DNA of 64,000 nt, taken from assembly GCA_023213395.1 (NCBI GenBank), contig CM041465.1, positions 152,713,741 to 152,777,740 on the forward strand. Direction: 5' to 3'. A program made the position numbers and the translations under genes. This DNA comes from Cycas panzhihuaensis (Eukaryota > Cycadophyta). The first letter of the stretch is position 1. Each line of letters begins with the position of its first letter. Below, piece by piece: positions 1 to 11,862 of the stretch. The notes under the pieces were generated by a model. It searched no databases. It worked only from the letters and a program-made list of their open reading frames with translations, and had not been told where the DNA came from.

Positions 1-1923
1 CACTTACCCATCATCGCCCTCATACTTGTCCTTTCACTCGCCCACTTAACTTTCCATGCAACAAGTCTACCTTCGCCTCATCTTGTCCATCTTCACCATT
101 TTTGCCCATAAACTTCCCCATATAAAATATATGCTAGAGAGTATAAATTCACCTCACTAGTTCTCTTATGTAAATCACACTCTAGAGAGTCTTATCACAC
201 CCATGTACATTGCCATGACACTATTTTATACACTTGTATTCATAGAACAACATCACATCTTAATGCCTTATAATACCATTGAATCAAACTACTTTAAACA
301 TGGAAAAGCATCTACATGAATTAACCATAACAACAAATGATTAAAAAAGGCATCTATATCAAACTCATCTTTATATTAAGTCAATGTAACTTAATATATC
401 TCACATGGGCGACTTAAAGATTATAAAATACCAAATAAATCATATGATATGAAACAACCATGAGAGACCATATATGCTTAAATCAATAAAGGGTAAATTA
501 ATAATAGTGGTGCAATAAAGTACTAAATCAAATAAATCATATCAAATGCCAAAAATGCATTCAGCTAATTGATTAATTTAATATATCAAAGGGCAAATTG
601 GATAATGTGAATGGGTAGTTGTGCATGTCAAATAACATCTCTAGTAACTATATACCTATAATGAGAATGATGACTACAACATATTATCACATGCGATACA
701 GTACATAGGCAACGCAATCTATAATTATCACTGGCAATAGTTGTAGATATTAACCAATGAATAGATGTAAATTTATAACTTTATTTTATCACATGGTTGC
801 TCAAACATCATAAATATCATGGACAAGCAAATTAACACGTAGACCTGAATAGTCATGGCTGAATCAAATATCAATGGTGACGTAATCTTAATCATCACGC
901 TAATGACTCACATAGGCTAAATATTCAATTGGGCGATTGCAAATATATGTCTAGCAACACCAATAATATGCAGACTACTTATATATTATGAAGGCCAGTT
1001 GAAATTTATGTAACAGTTAGGGAACAAGTACATTATTCACAGTTGAACTTAGATATGGGTTAATATATTAAGGGATGATCCTTAATAACTAGTTGGTTAT
1101 CAATCATGTACACAACACACAACATTTGGTAATCAATGTAGGCTTAAAATAGAGGCATCCTAATATAAATGGTTGAAGAAATAAATCATTCCATAGGCCA
1201 TATAATAGATATATTTATACTCGACTGATAGATATATCACCACGTAGAGAGACAACTCAATCATCACACAGTGATCCAATAAACATATAACATATCTCAT
1301 GGGTGATGTAAATATATCATATGGTGTAATATAATAATGTAGAGTATCATACATACGGCTATGACTATTGATGAATATTTGGTAATATCAAATATATTCA
1401 TCAATGCAAATAAAATTATGGGTCATATATATATTATTCAAATCCCAGAATATTATATGAGTGATTAATATATAATAAAACAATAATCATACCTTTGATT
1501 TGATACCATATTATCATTTCATAGATCTACAACTGGCTTGCTAGGGTTTTTATACTCTCCCACTAGCAACTGAGGGCTAGCAATCATCTCTAGGGTATCT
1601 AAACTTGAGGGCTCAAATAAACTTACATGGTTTGCAATAGAGTAAAAACTTATCCACACACCTCCATATAGCTTAGAATACCTATAAACAATGGATAGAA
1701 GGCCCCTAGGATCCACCAGTGATCATCTGTATCAATACATAAGGGTTTCATTTGTTATGGCAATGATATAGGCATAATGACAACAATGGTAGACGAGTTA
1801 TAGAGAAAGGCAACGAAAATACTACAGACACCTGAGCTAAGCAGAATATGGTCACATTATTCATAAAGTTAATGAAATGGACAAAAATGGTTAGGTTGGA
1901 GGAATGTTGACTCCGATACCAGT
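1..1923. repeat. Left part of 3.5-kb direct duplication (copy 1), non-coding
   Basis: Aligns almost base for base, with scattered substitutions and small indels, to 44657-46617. Homology is already present at base 1, so the duplication starts outside the window. No credible gene is seen: the two short minus-strand ORFs here lack known motifs. The part next to the LTR (about 1740-1921) also matches 50020-50203, which shows it is the 5' leader of the retrotransposon whose LTR follows. The rest may be internal non-coding sequence of that element or of the larger element A. Confidence 0.75.
1910..1921 (-). other. Primer-binding site (tRNA-iMet type)
   Basis: The minus strand reads TGGTATCGGAGT, close to the plant initiator-Met tRNA site TGGTATCAGAGC. 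It sits two bases from the end of the 243-bp LTR, so an element reading leftwards on the minus strand starts here. Confidence 0.7.
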
Positions 1924-2166
1924 TGTTATAGACCTTTTTTATAACTTGAGGAGGAGACCAAATATTAAATGCACCAGAGAACTTTGAAAGAGATTTATAG
2001 TCAAAAGACCATATAATTAATTGATAAAATTAAGTGATGTCTAAGAATATAATGAAATCCATATTTATATGAGTATAATGGCCTCTTCACATAAAAGTCA
2101 CAACCCTTCCTTATACACCTTTTCATTTAATGAATAATTAGTTAGTCCTTAAGGAGGTCTATAACA
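1924..2166 (-). mobile_element. LTR of gag-protease element (copy 1)
   Basis: A 243-bp sequence beginning TGTTATAGACC and ending GGTCTATAACA, so its ends form an inverted repeat and it starts TG and ends CA. Two further copies of exactly the same length lie at 46618-46860 and 50204-50446. It has a primer-binding site on one side and a polypurine tract on the other, so it is shared by two tandemly joined elements. Confidence 0.85.
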
Positions 2167-2183
2167 AATCCCCCCCTTTAAGA
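2167..2183 (-). other. Polypurine tract
   Basis: The minus strand has a run of seven G preceded by AAA, directly before the LTR. This is the expected second-strand priming site upstream of a 3' LTR. It shows that the gag-protease remnant to the right belongs to this LTR. Confidence 0.65.
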
Positions 2184-2269
2184 GGATTTGCCTACAAAAC
2201 ATAATCAAACGATTGCAATCCTTTAAACGAATATTATCTTTAGTTGTAGTAGAGTCTATTAGACAATTG

Positions 2270-3483
2270 GTCAGATGTTACATGTATTTATTGGAAGATT
2301 CTTCTAGTTAAAAACCTCGATTATATTTTTGGGATACTTGTAGCTACTTCTGGAGTTCTTCACCCTAATTTTCGCGTGGTATGACGTTAATTTTGTTCGA
2401 TCTTTTTCCTAATAACATGATAGTTCTTCCTTCTTTCTTAAATCACATAAATTGTTCATCAATATTCATTTCAAAAGTTCTAAGTGTACTAAGCTATTGA
2501 CTGCCCAACACAATATCTATGCCTCTGACATCCACGACGTAGAAATATTCTATAATGCTGACATTGTTTATTGTGAGGTTAAGGTTCTTCATTATACCTT
2601 GGCCTGAGATTACCTATCTTCCTCCAACAGTTACCTGGAGATGAGAAGTCCTTAATGGAAATAACCTCAGTTGTTACACACAATTTCGATCAATAAAATT
2701 ATGTGTGCTACTTGAATCTATCAAGACTATTACAACCCAATTTTTGATAAATCCTTGTAACTTTAATATATTTGATTGATTAAAATTACTCATAATTGAT
2801 AGTGATATTTGTGGATGGTTGACCTCGAGATTACAGTAGCTCTCTTAATGTTCTAAATGATGATAATTTCCTTAATTATTTCCTAACCCTTGTTCTTCTT
2901 CATCAATATTGTCATCAGCCAGTAATCTAATTGTATATAACTAGTTCTTTTGACATTTATGTCCAAGTTCCCACTTCTCCTCATATCTAAAGCATAGATT
3001 TCCTCTTCTTAACTCTTGTTTTTCTATTTTTATTTTCTGAATGATTAGTTTAGCAGGTCGATTCAAATGGATTGATAATTGTTTATGTTAAACACTTGGT
3101 AAAGGATTATATCGACTAGGTAGAGGAATATAAATGTTTGTACTAGTTTTACATAAGGTATTATGGTTATCTTCGTGTATTTTGGCTAATTATATTGCCT
3201 TGTTAAGATCCTTCTTTAGTTCTTGAATTTTAACATTAGCTTGGATCTCTATTATCAGACCTTCTATATATAATTAGATAAGTTGATTAGTCAGAATATC
3301 TTCTAACACAGCTTAGCCTTGTAAATGTTGTATTGTATTCTTCCTTCGTAACTCACAATAATAATCGTAATTAGATATGGTTTCAAATCACTCAATGAAT
3401 AAATGCATGAATTCTTTCCAGGTTGGTAGTTGATCTCAAAAAGAGGTTCATTCGAGACACTGCCACCATTTGCATTCTATTCC
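2270..3483 (-). pseudogene. Ty3/gypsy gag-protease remnant (copy 1)
   Basis: Decayed counterpart of the gag-protease coding region at 46972-48620. Visible parts on the minus strand are the Gag zinc knuckle (about 2955-2994), in which the second Cys codon has become Tyr, and the retropepsin active-site region with DSSST in place of the usual DSGST. After those come the conserved GIDIMLGSQWLSTLG-type segment and the tail. Stops and small deletions break the frame; one deletion of about 20 bases near 3345 is evident against copy 2. The similarity to copy 2 stops abruptly at 3483. No reverse transcriptase or integrase lies between the protease and the polypurine tract. Confidence 0.75.
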
Positions 3484-4739
3484 TAGAGCTTGATATAGGG
3501 CCCCCGGCTAGGAGGTTTGGTGAGCCAACAACCCCCCAAGTAGGGGTTCAAGGGCAGGAGCCCCTAGGAAAAAGTTTTAGGTATCTTATGGGGGTCTTTG
3601 TTGGCCTATGGTTTATGCCTATTGTATTGTAAAACTACAAGGTAATATCTTGTAATGTTATATCTATATATTCTTATGTAACGACACATGTAATATGATA
3701 TGGTCGTTGATGAGTTGAGGAGAATAGTAGGGGTTCATTCATCTATGTAATTCTTTAGTTCTTGCTTAGATTAATTAAAAGTCTATGCTTAGACCTAAAT
3801 CTCTTGGTGTTCTTTGTTGAGTGCTTGATTTGTTTATGTTATTTATTCTTTGCATGGTTTAGAGTTCTATGATCACATTGCTTCTACAATTATATTTTCT
3901 CTTCAAAGCCCATGGTATTAATTATTGGGTTTGGAGGGGTGATGGTAAAAAATTAATGTTAGTTTGGTGGAAAATTAAATGGGATTTTATCCATAGATAG
4001 ATGGGCCATTATTTTTCAAAAAATAAAGGGTAAAACCACATGGTTTTACCCAAGAGGGAGAGGGGGGGGTTGGGGCACAAGTAAGAGGTGGAGTACTAAC
4101 TTCTTGTCCCCTTCCCTAAAGCCTAAAATTAACTTTGATGAGAAAAAGTTGGTAAATAATGCAATAAATATGAATGAGATAAGTTCTCATAAATTTGTAA
4201 TAATGCATGATGCACCATTTTATTTTCATAATAATACATTTTATCCTATTATAATTGTTAAAACAATGCTTATTGCTCCGTTGTAAAAAGTGTAATGGTA
4301 CACCTTGCACTATTATTTTACACAATATCCCATTGTAATGTAATGACCAGACAACATTCAAAAGGGTGTCTTACAATTATATTTTTATAAAGGCGTGCCT
4401 ATATCATTATATTTTTCATAACAATATAAGATACATCATGGTAAAAATTATAATAATATCAACTTCTATAATGGTAGTAGGAGTTTTAGGAAAAAGGATG
4501 AAATAATTATAACATTTACAAAAAAGAAATTCATAAAAAATGGTGATTAAAAGATGGAAAAGGACTCCAAAGGAACTTAGGATATGTTGAGGATTCATTT
4601 CTTGTTGAATGAGGCTTGGGTATATGATTTCCATTATATTACTTATAGGTATCTTATCATCATTGATCAAATACTCAAATACCCATCACTAAATAATAGG
4701 TAAATGTGAATTTAGATATGTATCAAAGTAGAAAATCAA
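3484..4739. other. Unassigned segment with GC-rich patch and hairpin
   Basis: No gene recognised. Bases about 3495-3575 form an unusually GC-rich patch of C and G runs with inverted-repeat character, in an otherwise AT-rich region. It resembles the structured leader or LTR parts of some plant retrotransposons. A perfect hairpin lies at 4028-4051. The small ORFs at 4104-4670 overlap each other on both strands and have no recognisable motif. Confidence 0.4.
4028..4051. repeat. Perfect 10-bp inverted repeat, 4-base loop
   Basis: GGGTAAAACC, loop ACAT, then GGTTTTACCC. It could be a terminal or internal palindrome of a small transposon, but no matching second end was found. Confidence 0.7.
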
Positions 4740-5411
4740 TTGAAATATAAATTCGAAATGCAGACTTACCTTACTTGATCCATGGTAAATGCTAGAATCT
4801 CGATTTTTGGGAAATCGATGATAATACAACTATGGGTTGTCATTTGTTATTTCTACTTATGATATTAACAAATAGTTTAAACACATACATTATTACTGAT
4901 ATTCCACTATCGAGATCACTACTCTAGTCTACATCTATGTATCCAACTAATAAATCTAGGCTTAGACTGATGTTACTTCTATTGTAACACCATATATTGA
5001 CTTACTACTACCACTATTAATGTAATTCTAGGTTTGGCATAAACCATAACATATATCAAACTACCTATTTTACTCCTATATGGAACTAATTCTATTAACT
5101 TTTCCCTCTTCAACCTTTTAAGGACATATGTCTACAGATAATTTATAGTTGGCATCTACAAGTGTTCTTATGAATTTGTGAACTTGCATTCCAAAAATTT
5201 TGAGGATGTCACCTAAGTTCATATATTGACTTAAACATTTCTTTTTCTCTTTTATATTTCTTAAGATTAGTAATATGAAATGGTAATAAATTTCTTTAAG
5301 ATCTTTTGTTATAAATTTAGATAACAAATAATCTTCTACATATGATAAAAGTTTTTTGTTCTTGGAAAATAAAATGATATCATCAACATGAAGAGCAATT
5401 ATGAAAATCAT
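4740..5411 (-). pseudogene. Ty1/copia reverse transcriptase-RNase H fragment
   Basis: The ORF at 5118-5411 reads the copia RT active-site strand as LHVDDIILFSKN (Tyr of YVDD replaced by His). It continues through the segment corresponding to DMKDLGE, the LSQ motif and the conserved KLS-x-CP ending. Downstream on the minus strand, decayed equivalents of the VPYASAVGSLMYAM block and the start of RNase H can be followed to about 4740 across stops. Both ends are missing, so this is an old truncated insertion. Its closest lineage among copia elements was not assigned. Confidence 0.75.
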
Positions 5412-7689
5412 ACAATTATAAATGCAAAATATCCTAAAATTTACATGATTTCTTTAGTTCAATTATATCCCCTTTTTTTGGAAAAAAAAAAGGTTTATGA
5501 ATTAATTACAATCAAACTTCTTTATCAATAGACACAAGGTCTTGATTTAATATTATGGCATGTGCTTCTTATTAGACTTTAGTGTTCATTTAATGGTTTA
5601 TAACCTTATGTTATGGACCTTCTCTTTAATTTTTGTATTATATTAGTGTAACATTATTTTATGTTTTATGAAGTGCTGAGTTAATGGGGGTTAGGTCTCT
5701 CACCTTATATGTGTCACACTAGGTATGATTAATATTATCCTAAGTATTATATATAGTATATATAGGTTATTTTATTAAATGCATTAGTAAGAAGTAAGGA
5801 TTATTGATCCACTTGTGTAATATGAGACATTTTTTTAATAGAGATTAAATGAAAATTTTTAAAATTAATTTATAATATTTTGATAGTTAATCCTATCAAT
5901 TATTATCCTCATTACATGCATTACTATAATGTCTTGGTATCAAAGCATATTCATAGTACATTATCAATTGTAATTACTAGTTAATTTATAGGATTTGATC
6001 GCTGCTTAAAATTTACATATGTGACATGTATTAATATCTAGTTTCTTAGTTGAGCTATTCAGTTTTGGAGGTAATTTTTAATATGCATGTTGTAAAGTTT
6101 AAATTATAAGTAGTTGGGCATGTAGGAAGTCAAGTACTAAATAATAGGCTTTGAGATATACAAACAGACATATGTCACATGTAGGTGGAAATATTTATAT
6201 GCAAGGAAAAAAGTATCACATGCAACCTAATAATCAATCTCTGAAGACAATAGAAGATGAAGACCTCTATTCCAATATCCTCTCACTAAAGTGTTTATAA
6301 GCTAAACACTTGATAAAAAAGTTATATAGTGACTATGCTCTTAAGGTTAAATTCAATGGAATGTAATCTCTACTAGTGAAAAGAATTGAAAAGGATCTCT
6401 ATAATATTGAATAAAAGCTATTATAAATATTAAATCAAAATACTAAAATTAGGATTAAAATGATGAATTTTTAAACTATTGAAAGGGGTGTTTTATTAAA
6501 ATAAGAATATTCTATATTTTATATTATAAAGTTTCAAACTATATAAAAATAAAAATTAAAAAATAAGCCTCCTATGAATTTTGATGACATGTGCACAAGG
6601 TATCCTACATAAGGAAACTTGCATATTGACCTACAGTTTGGCAACATATGGCTTTATATTTGATTGATTAAATACATAGTGTGAAGCATAGGATCAAAGA
6701 TATCTAATGTACAGATAGCCACTTAATATACTAGCCAATCATTGCACAGAGAAATAAGCTAATAAAGTAGTTACTGACATGCCCAACATAGAAATAAGGA
6801 AATGCATCCCATATTCATCATATACACAACAAAATGTCAATGATAGAAGGACAAACAAGTAGGCCATTCAATATAAACATAAACACTAAGATGAGTGGAA
6901 TAGAAGGAACATAAATAAAGGATATAGATAAAAAATGCACGAACTCAGATGCCACAATACCTAATAAGCTAAGAAAGATTAGAAGGAAAACCATCACAAA
7001 GGCTAAATAAAGTTGAATAAATATTCATTGGTTTATCACAATAAGCAATGAGGTCAAACGGGGTGAAGGAAGCAAAATGTAGACTTAGGAATCTTCATTG
7101 CATACCCAATGATGCTAGAAGCAATAAAACCCTTTAGTGTGACATGTCAAACTAACTGTTGAAAGATTGACTATGCATTATGGAAGAAAATTTTATAAGA
7201 AACTACTTCTTTTATGAGATGTAACTGAAGAACCTAAATTGATTCACATGATTACTTTTTCTCTCATACAAAAGATTTTCTCTTCTAAGTACGAACATTA
7301 TAAGTTAGTACATATACCACCCTTGATATCTGATTCCCTTAATTGTATCATACCCCAATCAAGCATAACACCTTAATTTGATATCTTGGCATAACTTGAT
7401 TAGAGCTTTCTTGCTTAGATGTCCCCTTTACATATAACACCTTCTCCTATAGATGTCATTCCCTTTGCATCAATTACTATATTACCCCAATCAACTCCCA
7501 TAAATAAAATCCCTCATAGTTGTTAATATCACTACTATACCAGGGGCCAAGCCTAAGCATTAAAAACAAAGGCCTATTCACCTATGACTTTTTTCCACCA
7601 TCAAATAAGAAGTAGAAAAGCTTCCTAGGAAAAGATTTATTAAATTTATCAATTATTTTGAATGGGCATCCATCATCATCTACATTTCC
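5412..7689 (+). other. Old LTR element leader region; no gene recognised
   Basis: Contains a primer-binding-site-like sequence at 5935-5946, so about 5600-5933 may be a 5' LTR reading rightwards. No matching 3' LTR was found. From 6000 to 7600 I see AT-rich sequence without a convincing ORF. Part of it may be the destroyed gag-protease region of the gypsy element whose RT begins at 7690. Confidence 0.3.
5935..5946 (+). other. Primer-binding site (tRNA-iMet type)
   Basis: TGGTATCAAAGC, one base different from the consensus TGGTATCAGAGC. It marks the start of an internal region of a plus-strand retrotransposon whose downstream end is not identifiable. Confidence 0.5.
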
Positions 7690-8790
7690 AAAAGAATGGC
7701 TCTATTTGCATTTGTATTGACTTTCATGATATAAACAACACTTGTCCTAAAGATAATTTTCCACTCCTTTTTATTAATCAGATCTAGGATAAAATCATCA
7801 ACTTTGAAGTGATGTCCCTTATGGATCATTTTTTAGGCTTTAATCAAATCCTTATCTCACTTGAAGACCACTATAAGACTACCTTCATCACCCCTTGGGA
7901 TATATTTCTTTATAAGGTTATACCCTTTGGTCTCAAAAATGCTGGTGCAACTTACTAGCAAGCCACGGTATTTATCTTTCATCACTTGTTGGGACATACT
8001 ATAGTAGTATACCTTGATGACATGCCATATCTATCACGTCATCAAGGGGACCACATTCATGACCTAAATACCATCTTTGAAAGATGTCAAAAATACTAAC
8101 TTTATTTAAACCATAACAAATGTATTTTTCTAGTTGCCTCTGGAAAGATGCTTAGTAACATTATCTCTAAAGATGGTATTTATTATAGATTCAGATAAAG
8201 TTTTAACCATCATTAATATGCCACCATCACATACTTAAAAATAAGTAAAATCCTTCTTGAATAGACTTGGTTTTTTATGATAAATCATCATTGGCTTTGC
8301 CCTAAATGCTAAACCCTTAACCAACCTCCTCAAGAAAAGTGTCCTATTAAATGGACCTCAACCACTCAAGAATCTTTTGGTAAGCTTAAATAAACCCTTA
8401 TATTGGCTCTCATCCTTGCCTCACCTAATTTTGATAAGTCATTTATCCTATATACTACCTTCATAGAAGAATCTTTGGGTGCTATGTTAGCCCAAGAAGA
8501 TGAATTTTTTAAAGAATAGGTTATCTACTTCATTAGTAGTGCTTTGGTAGCTGCCAAGATTAACTATTCCTCATCTAAAAAAAGTGTTTGGCCTTGATTT
8601 ATGCTACCAAAAGGTTATGATATTACTTGCTAAGTAATACTACTCTTGTGATCCTCCAATCAGATCTAATTCATCTACTACTCACCAAGATGGACTTAAT
8701 AGGATGAGCTGGTAGGTGGGCCCTTCTACTATAAGAATTTAACTTAAGAGTGGTTAATTAAAAGTCAAAAAAGGAATAGTTGTTATCAAA
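7690..8790 (+). pseudogene. Ty3/gypsy reverse transcriptase and RNase H (element F)
   Basis: Translation across frameshifts and stops gives a recognisable gypsy RT. First comes a segment corresponding to CIDF-DLN-ACPKDNFPLP, then a -LMD-F-GYNQI- block. FITPWGIYFYKVIPFGLKNAGATY follows, and then VVYLDD, the intact catalytic box, at about 8007-8025. After RT comes the FLGF and NRLGFL-like linker, then the RNase H with ILYTTFIEESLGAMLAQED and the ISSALVAAKINYSS block. At least ten in-frame stops show that it is dead. It forms one unit with the integrase that follows. The FGLKNAGATY wording and the later RNase H point to the Tat-like gypsy lineage, which is an inference. Confidence 0.8.
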
Positions 8791-8929
8791 TAACCAGCTA
8801 CAACACCACTTCCCAATTATAACTCCACCATTATCAATGACTTGCTCCTAGATGAACATATCCTACAAGTTGACATTATCCCCATTGATCATAACTAGTA
8901 TGATGACATTCGCATTTATCTCTTAGATT

Positions 8930-10190
8930 AAACTTACCCCCCTAATGTCAATTCCAAGAAGATAAAAAGAATAAGGGCCTTTACTCACCAATACCTTCTT
9001 TTAGATGACATATTATATAAATAATCTTTTGATAGAATCTTGTTAAGAAGTCTTCCACCTTTAAAGGCCTTGCTTTGGCCGAATACCATAATGACATTTG
9101 TGGGGGTCATTTCAGTGGTGAGTCAACATTATAATGAACCCTTTAAATGGGTTATTATTGGCCATTTCTATTTAGTGATGCACATTCATATATGCAAAAG
9201 TGTAAAAAATGCTAACACATTCCTGTTTGATCCATCAACTAGCCACTTCACTCAGATTGATCCTTGCCCCTTAGCCATTCTCTCAATGGGGTCTTGACCT
9301 TATTGGGTAAATTTACCCCCCATCTTCTACCAAACATAAGTACATCCTAACCATAATTGAATATTTTATAAAATAGAGTGAGGCAATCCCTTTGACAAAT
9401 ACCACTAGAAAAGTGGTTACCACTTTCATCTTCCAATATATCATCTACCAGTTTGGAGTCCTTAACATTATCATCATGGATAATAAAACCCTATTTTTTA
9501 ATTCTTAAGTTAACAAACTTTATAATCAATTTTATATTACCCATAGGACATCATCCCCTTACCACCCACATACTAATGGCCAAATTGAAGCCTTCAACAA
9601 AACCTTGATAAAGGTCTTAGCTAAAAGGATTGTTGACTACCAACAAGATTGACATACTAAACTTTTCCTTACTTTGTGGACTTATTATACTTCAATTAGG
9701 ATAGCTATAGAGATGACTCCTTTTTCATTAGTCTATGTAACTAAAGTCATACTACCATTAGAGATTAAGATCCCCTCGCTTAACGTATCATTTAAACACT
9801 TCATTGACAAAGAATGGTTGAGGCAAATAAGACTTTTAGAACTTAAGAAGATGGATGAAATCCATCTTGATGCCCATGAAAAGAACTTGGCCTTAAAACA
9901 TCAAGCCCAGGTAGCTCATGATCAACATTTGAGACCAAGGTAATTTCATGTAGGAGACAAAGCACTTAAACTTGAATATTTATATTAAAAATAACAAAAA
10001 ATTAACTCCAAGTAGGTAGGCCCTTATTTACTTATTATATATCTAAATAATGGAGCCTATTATCTCTCTACCCTTGATGGGTTTGAGTTCTAAATATCCA
10101 TTAATTCTTAATTTTTGAGAAATTATTATGCTTAGACTATCTCCATAATAAAAATAAACTATGACTCTAAAATTTTTCCTATTAAAAAAC
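8930..10190 (+). pseudogene. Ty3/gypsy integrase (element F)
   Basis: The zinc-binding part is seen as MGYYWPFLFSDAHSYMQKCKKC (decayed) near 9150-9215, followed by a PFSQWGLDLIGKF-like block. The catalytic core shows the GHHPLTTHI--AKLKPST equivalent of SSPYHPQTNGQVEAFN near 9550-9610. The C-terminal part is the clearest: the 89-aa ORF 9674-9943 matches the gypsy pattern WAYRT-x-ATPFSLVYGTEAVLPLEI. Its ending is RPR-FHVGDKALKLE. The end of pol is followed by the sequence CTCATGCTTGGGGG, familiar from the tail of gypsy pol genes. Stops and frameshifts are frequent. Confidence 0.8.
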
Positions 10191-11454
10191 CTAAACTATA
10201 TTAGGTTAAACATCTTACTTTCCCCAAGACTCATGCTTGGGGGTCACCACTCCAAAAATGAGTAGAAACTAAATGTATATACTTTGTTATCCAAAAATAC
10301 AAAAGAAAATTAAAACTATAAAATAACAAAAAATATATACTTGCATCATTCCCCCTTTCTTCACTTTATTCGAAACCTTTTTAGGTTTCATCCTCCCTTA
10401 ACTTGGCTTAATATAATAATCCTCGATTATTCATGTAACTAGTCAACTTCTTCATTTAGTGTTCTACGGTGCCCAAGTAGCTTCTACCTTAGATAAGTCA
10501 TAGATATTCATGGTACTATCTCTTATTCTTGACTCGTTAAACTACCTAATAACTTTCCCTATACTCTCAATGATTAAAATGTTCTTCATCCCTTAGTCAA
10601 TTGGTGAGCCACCTATTAGACTCCTCATTTACCCTTTATAGTCTATAATTTATCTTCTAAGCAATTAGAAATTTGCCTGTGTAAGTGATTATGTCTTATC
10701 TTTCTTTCTCCCATGGTTCATTAGGTACTTAGTACTAAATTAAACCTTGTTGGTAGTACCCCTTCTACACCTTAATAGTTAGTTATTTAAGACCTTCCCT
10801 TCTACCCCTAAGAGACACTTTGATTGAACATCTTATAAATACCCATAAGTTTTCTCTCAAGGGCATGACCTTAGGATTTTTATCAGTTATATCCCTTTAA
10901 ATCCTAATCCCCTATGGTTTTGTTAATCATGAACATACTCTTAGTCATTCTCATGCACTACACCTTGACAAAAATTGCGTGATGATTTTAGTCACCTATC
11001 CCCTAATAGCCATGACGGTGGATGAGATGAGCCATCTAGAAAATGTATTCAACAATGTTAAGTTTACCTTGACCCTTGTCTAAACCATCATATGGAGTGA
11101 TACCTTTTCAAAAGGAAAAAAAAAAAAAGGAAAAGAGAGAGAAAATTTATGTATATAATGGTTAGCAACTTTTTGGCATTTGGGACATGTTGTGTGTCAA
11201 CTTTATTTCCACCTGCAACATGCAATTCAGATCCGATTGTGTGTATCATATAGGAGCCATGGATCCAATTATTTAGGCCCATTGTGACCTCAATTATGAT
11301 CAAAATCTATTCAACATTTAAAAGGTTATACATTAAGTTGGGAAAAGGTGGATTATAATGATAAAACTAAACCGTGGAGCCCCTATCCACCTAGTTGACT
11401 CACATACTTTCCCCCTATTCATTAGGTTATCTTTGAGTTTGTATCCTTCCCCAT
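10191..11454. other. Spacer between integrase and second RNase H (element F)
   Basis: About 1.26 kb without a recognisable gene on either strand. The minus-strand ORF 11088-11303 (71 aa) has no known motif. In the related element at 22-28 kb the corresponding interval holds an antisense gene; no trace of it could be read here. Confidence 0.5.
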
Positions 11455-11862
11455 TATGGCCTTAAACATCTATACTAATGGTGGGAGCTAAGGGAACCCA
11501 AGAATTTTCACTGTAACATGGGGCATCCATGATCATAGGGGAACTATTCTCACCAATGCTAATTTCTTCATCTCATAAGTAATCAATAATAAACCTAAGT
11601 ATCTAAGTCATTAGAGCTCTTATTGATGTTCTTAACTTTCATAATAGACCTACCAATATATTTTTAGATTCTTAAATTATAGTTTACCAACTCATATATT
11701 TTTATCAAACTCATTTGAGCCATTTGCATTCTTTACTTGATGATGTCACTACCCTATTAATATAATTTTTTACTATTACAACTTAACATATTCCAAGAAC
11801 CTAAAATATTAAAGCTAACTTCCTTACCTCCCATATAATTAAATGCCATCATTTATAGCCTA
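11455..11862 (+). pseudogene. Archaeal-type RNase H domain after integrase (element F)
   Basis: Translated in one frame with stops, it shows IYTNGGS-GNPR at the start (first catalytic Asp now Asn) and then AWGIHDH-GTIL. The segment corresponding to ATNNEAEYLALLEAL follows (Glu now Lys), then IFLDSQIIVYQL (catalytic Asp kept). It ends with HIPRTQNIKANFL, the typical HIPR-x-QN-x-AD ending. The frame, order and spacing fit an RNase HI of the kind added to Tat-lineage gypsy elements. It lies about 1.27 kb downstream of the integrase rather than next to the RT. Function in life would be removal of RNA from RNA-DNA hybrids during reverse transcription. Confidence 0.75.

Noticed and set aside
1160-1354. 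64-aa minus ORF conserved at 45793-46014
   Set aside because: Conservation follows from the duplication itself; low-complexity hydrophobic translation of AT-rich DNA, no motif.
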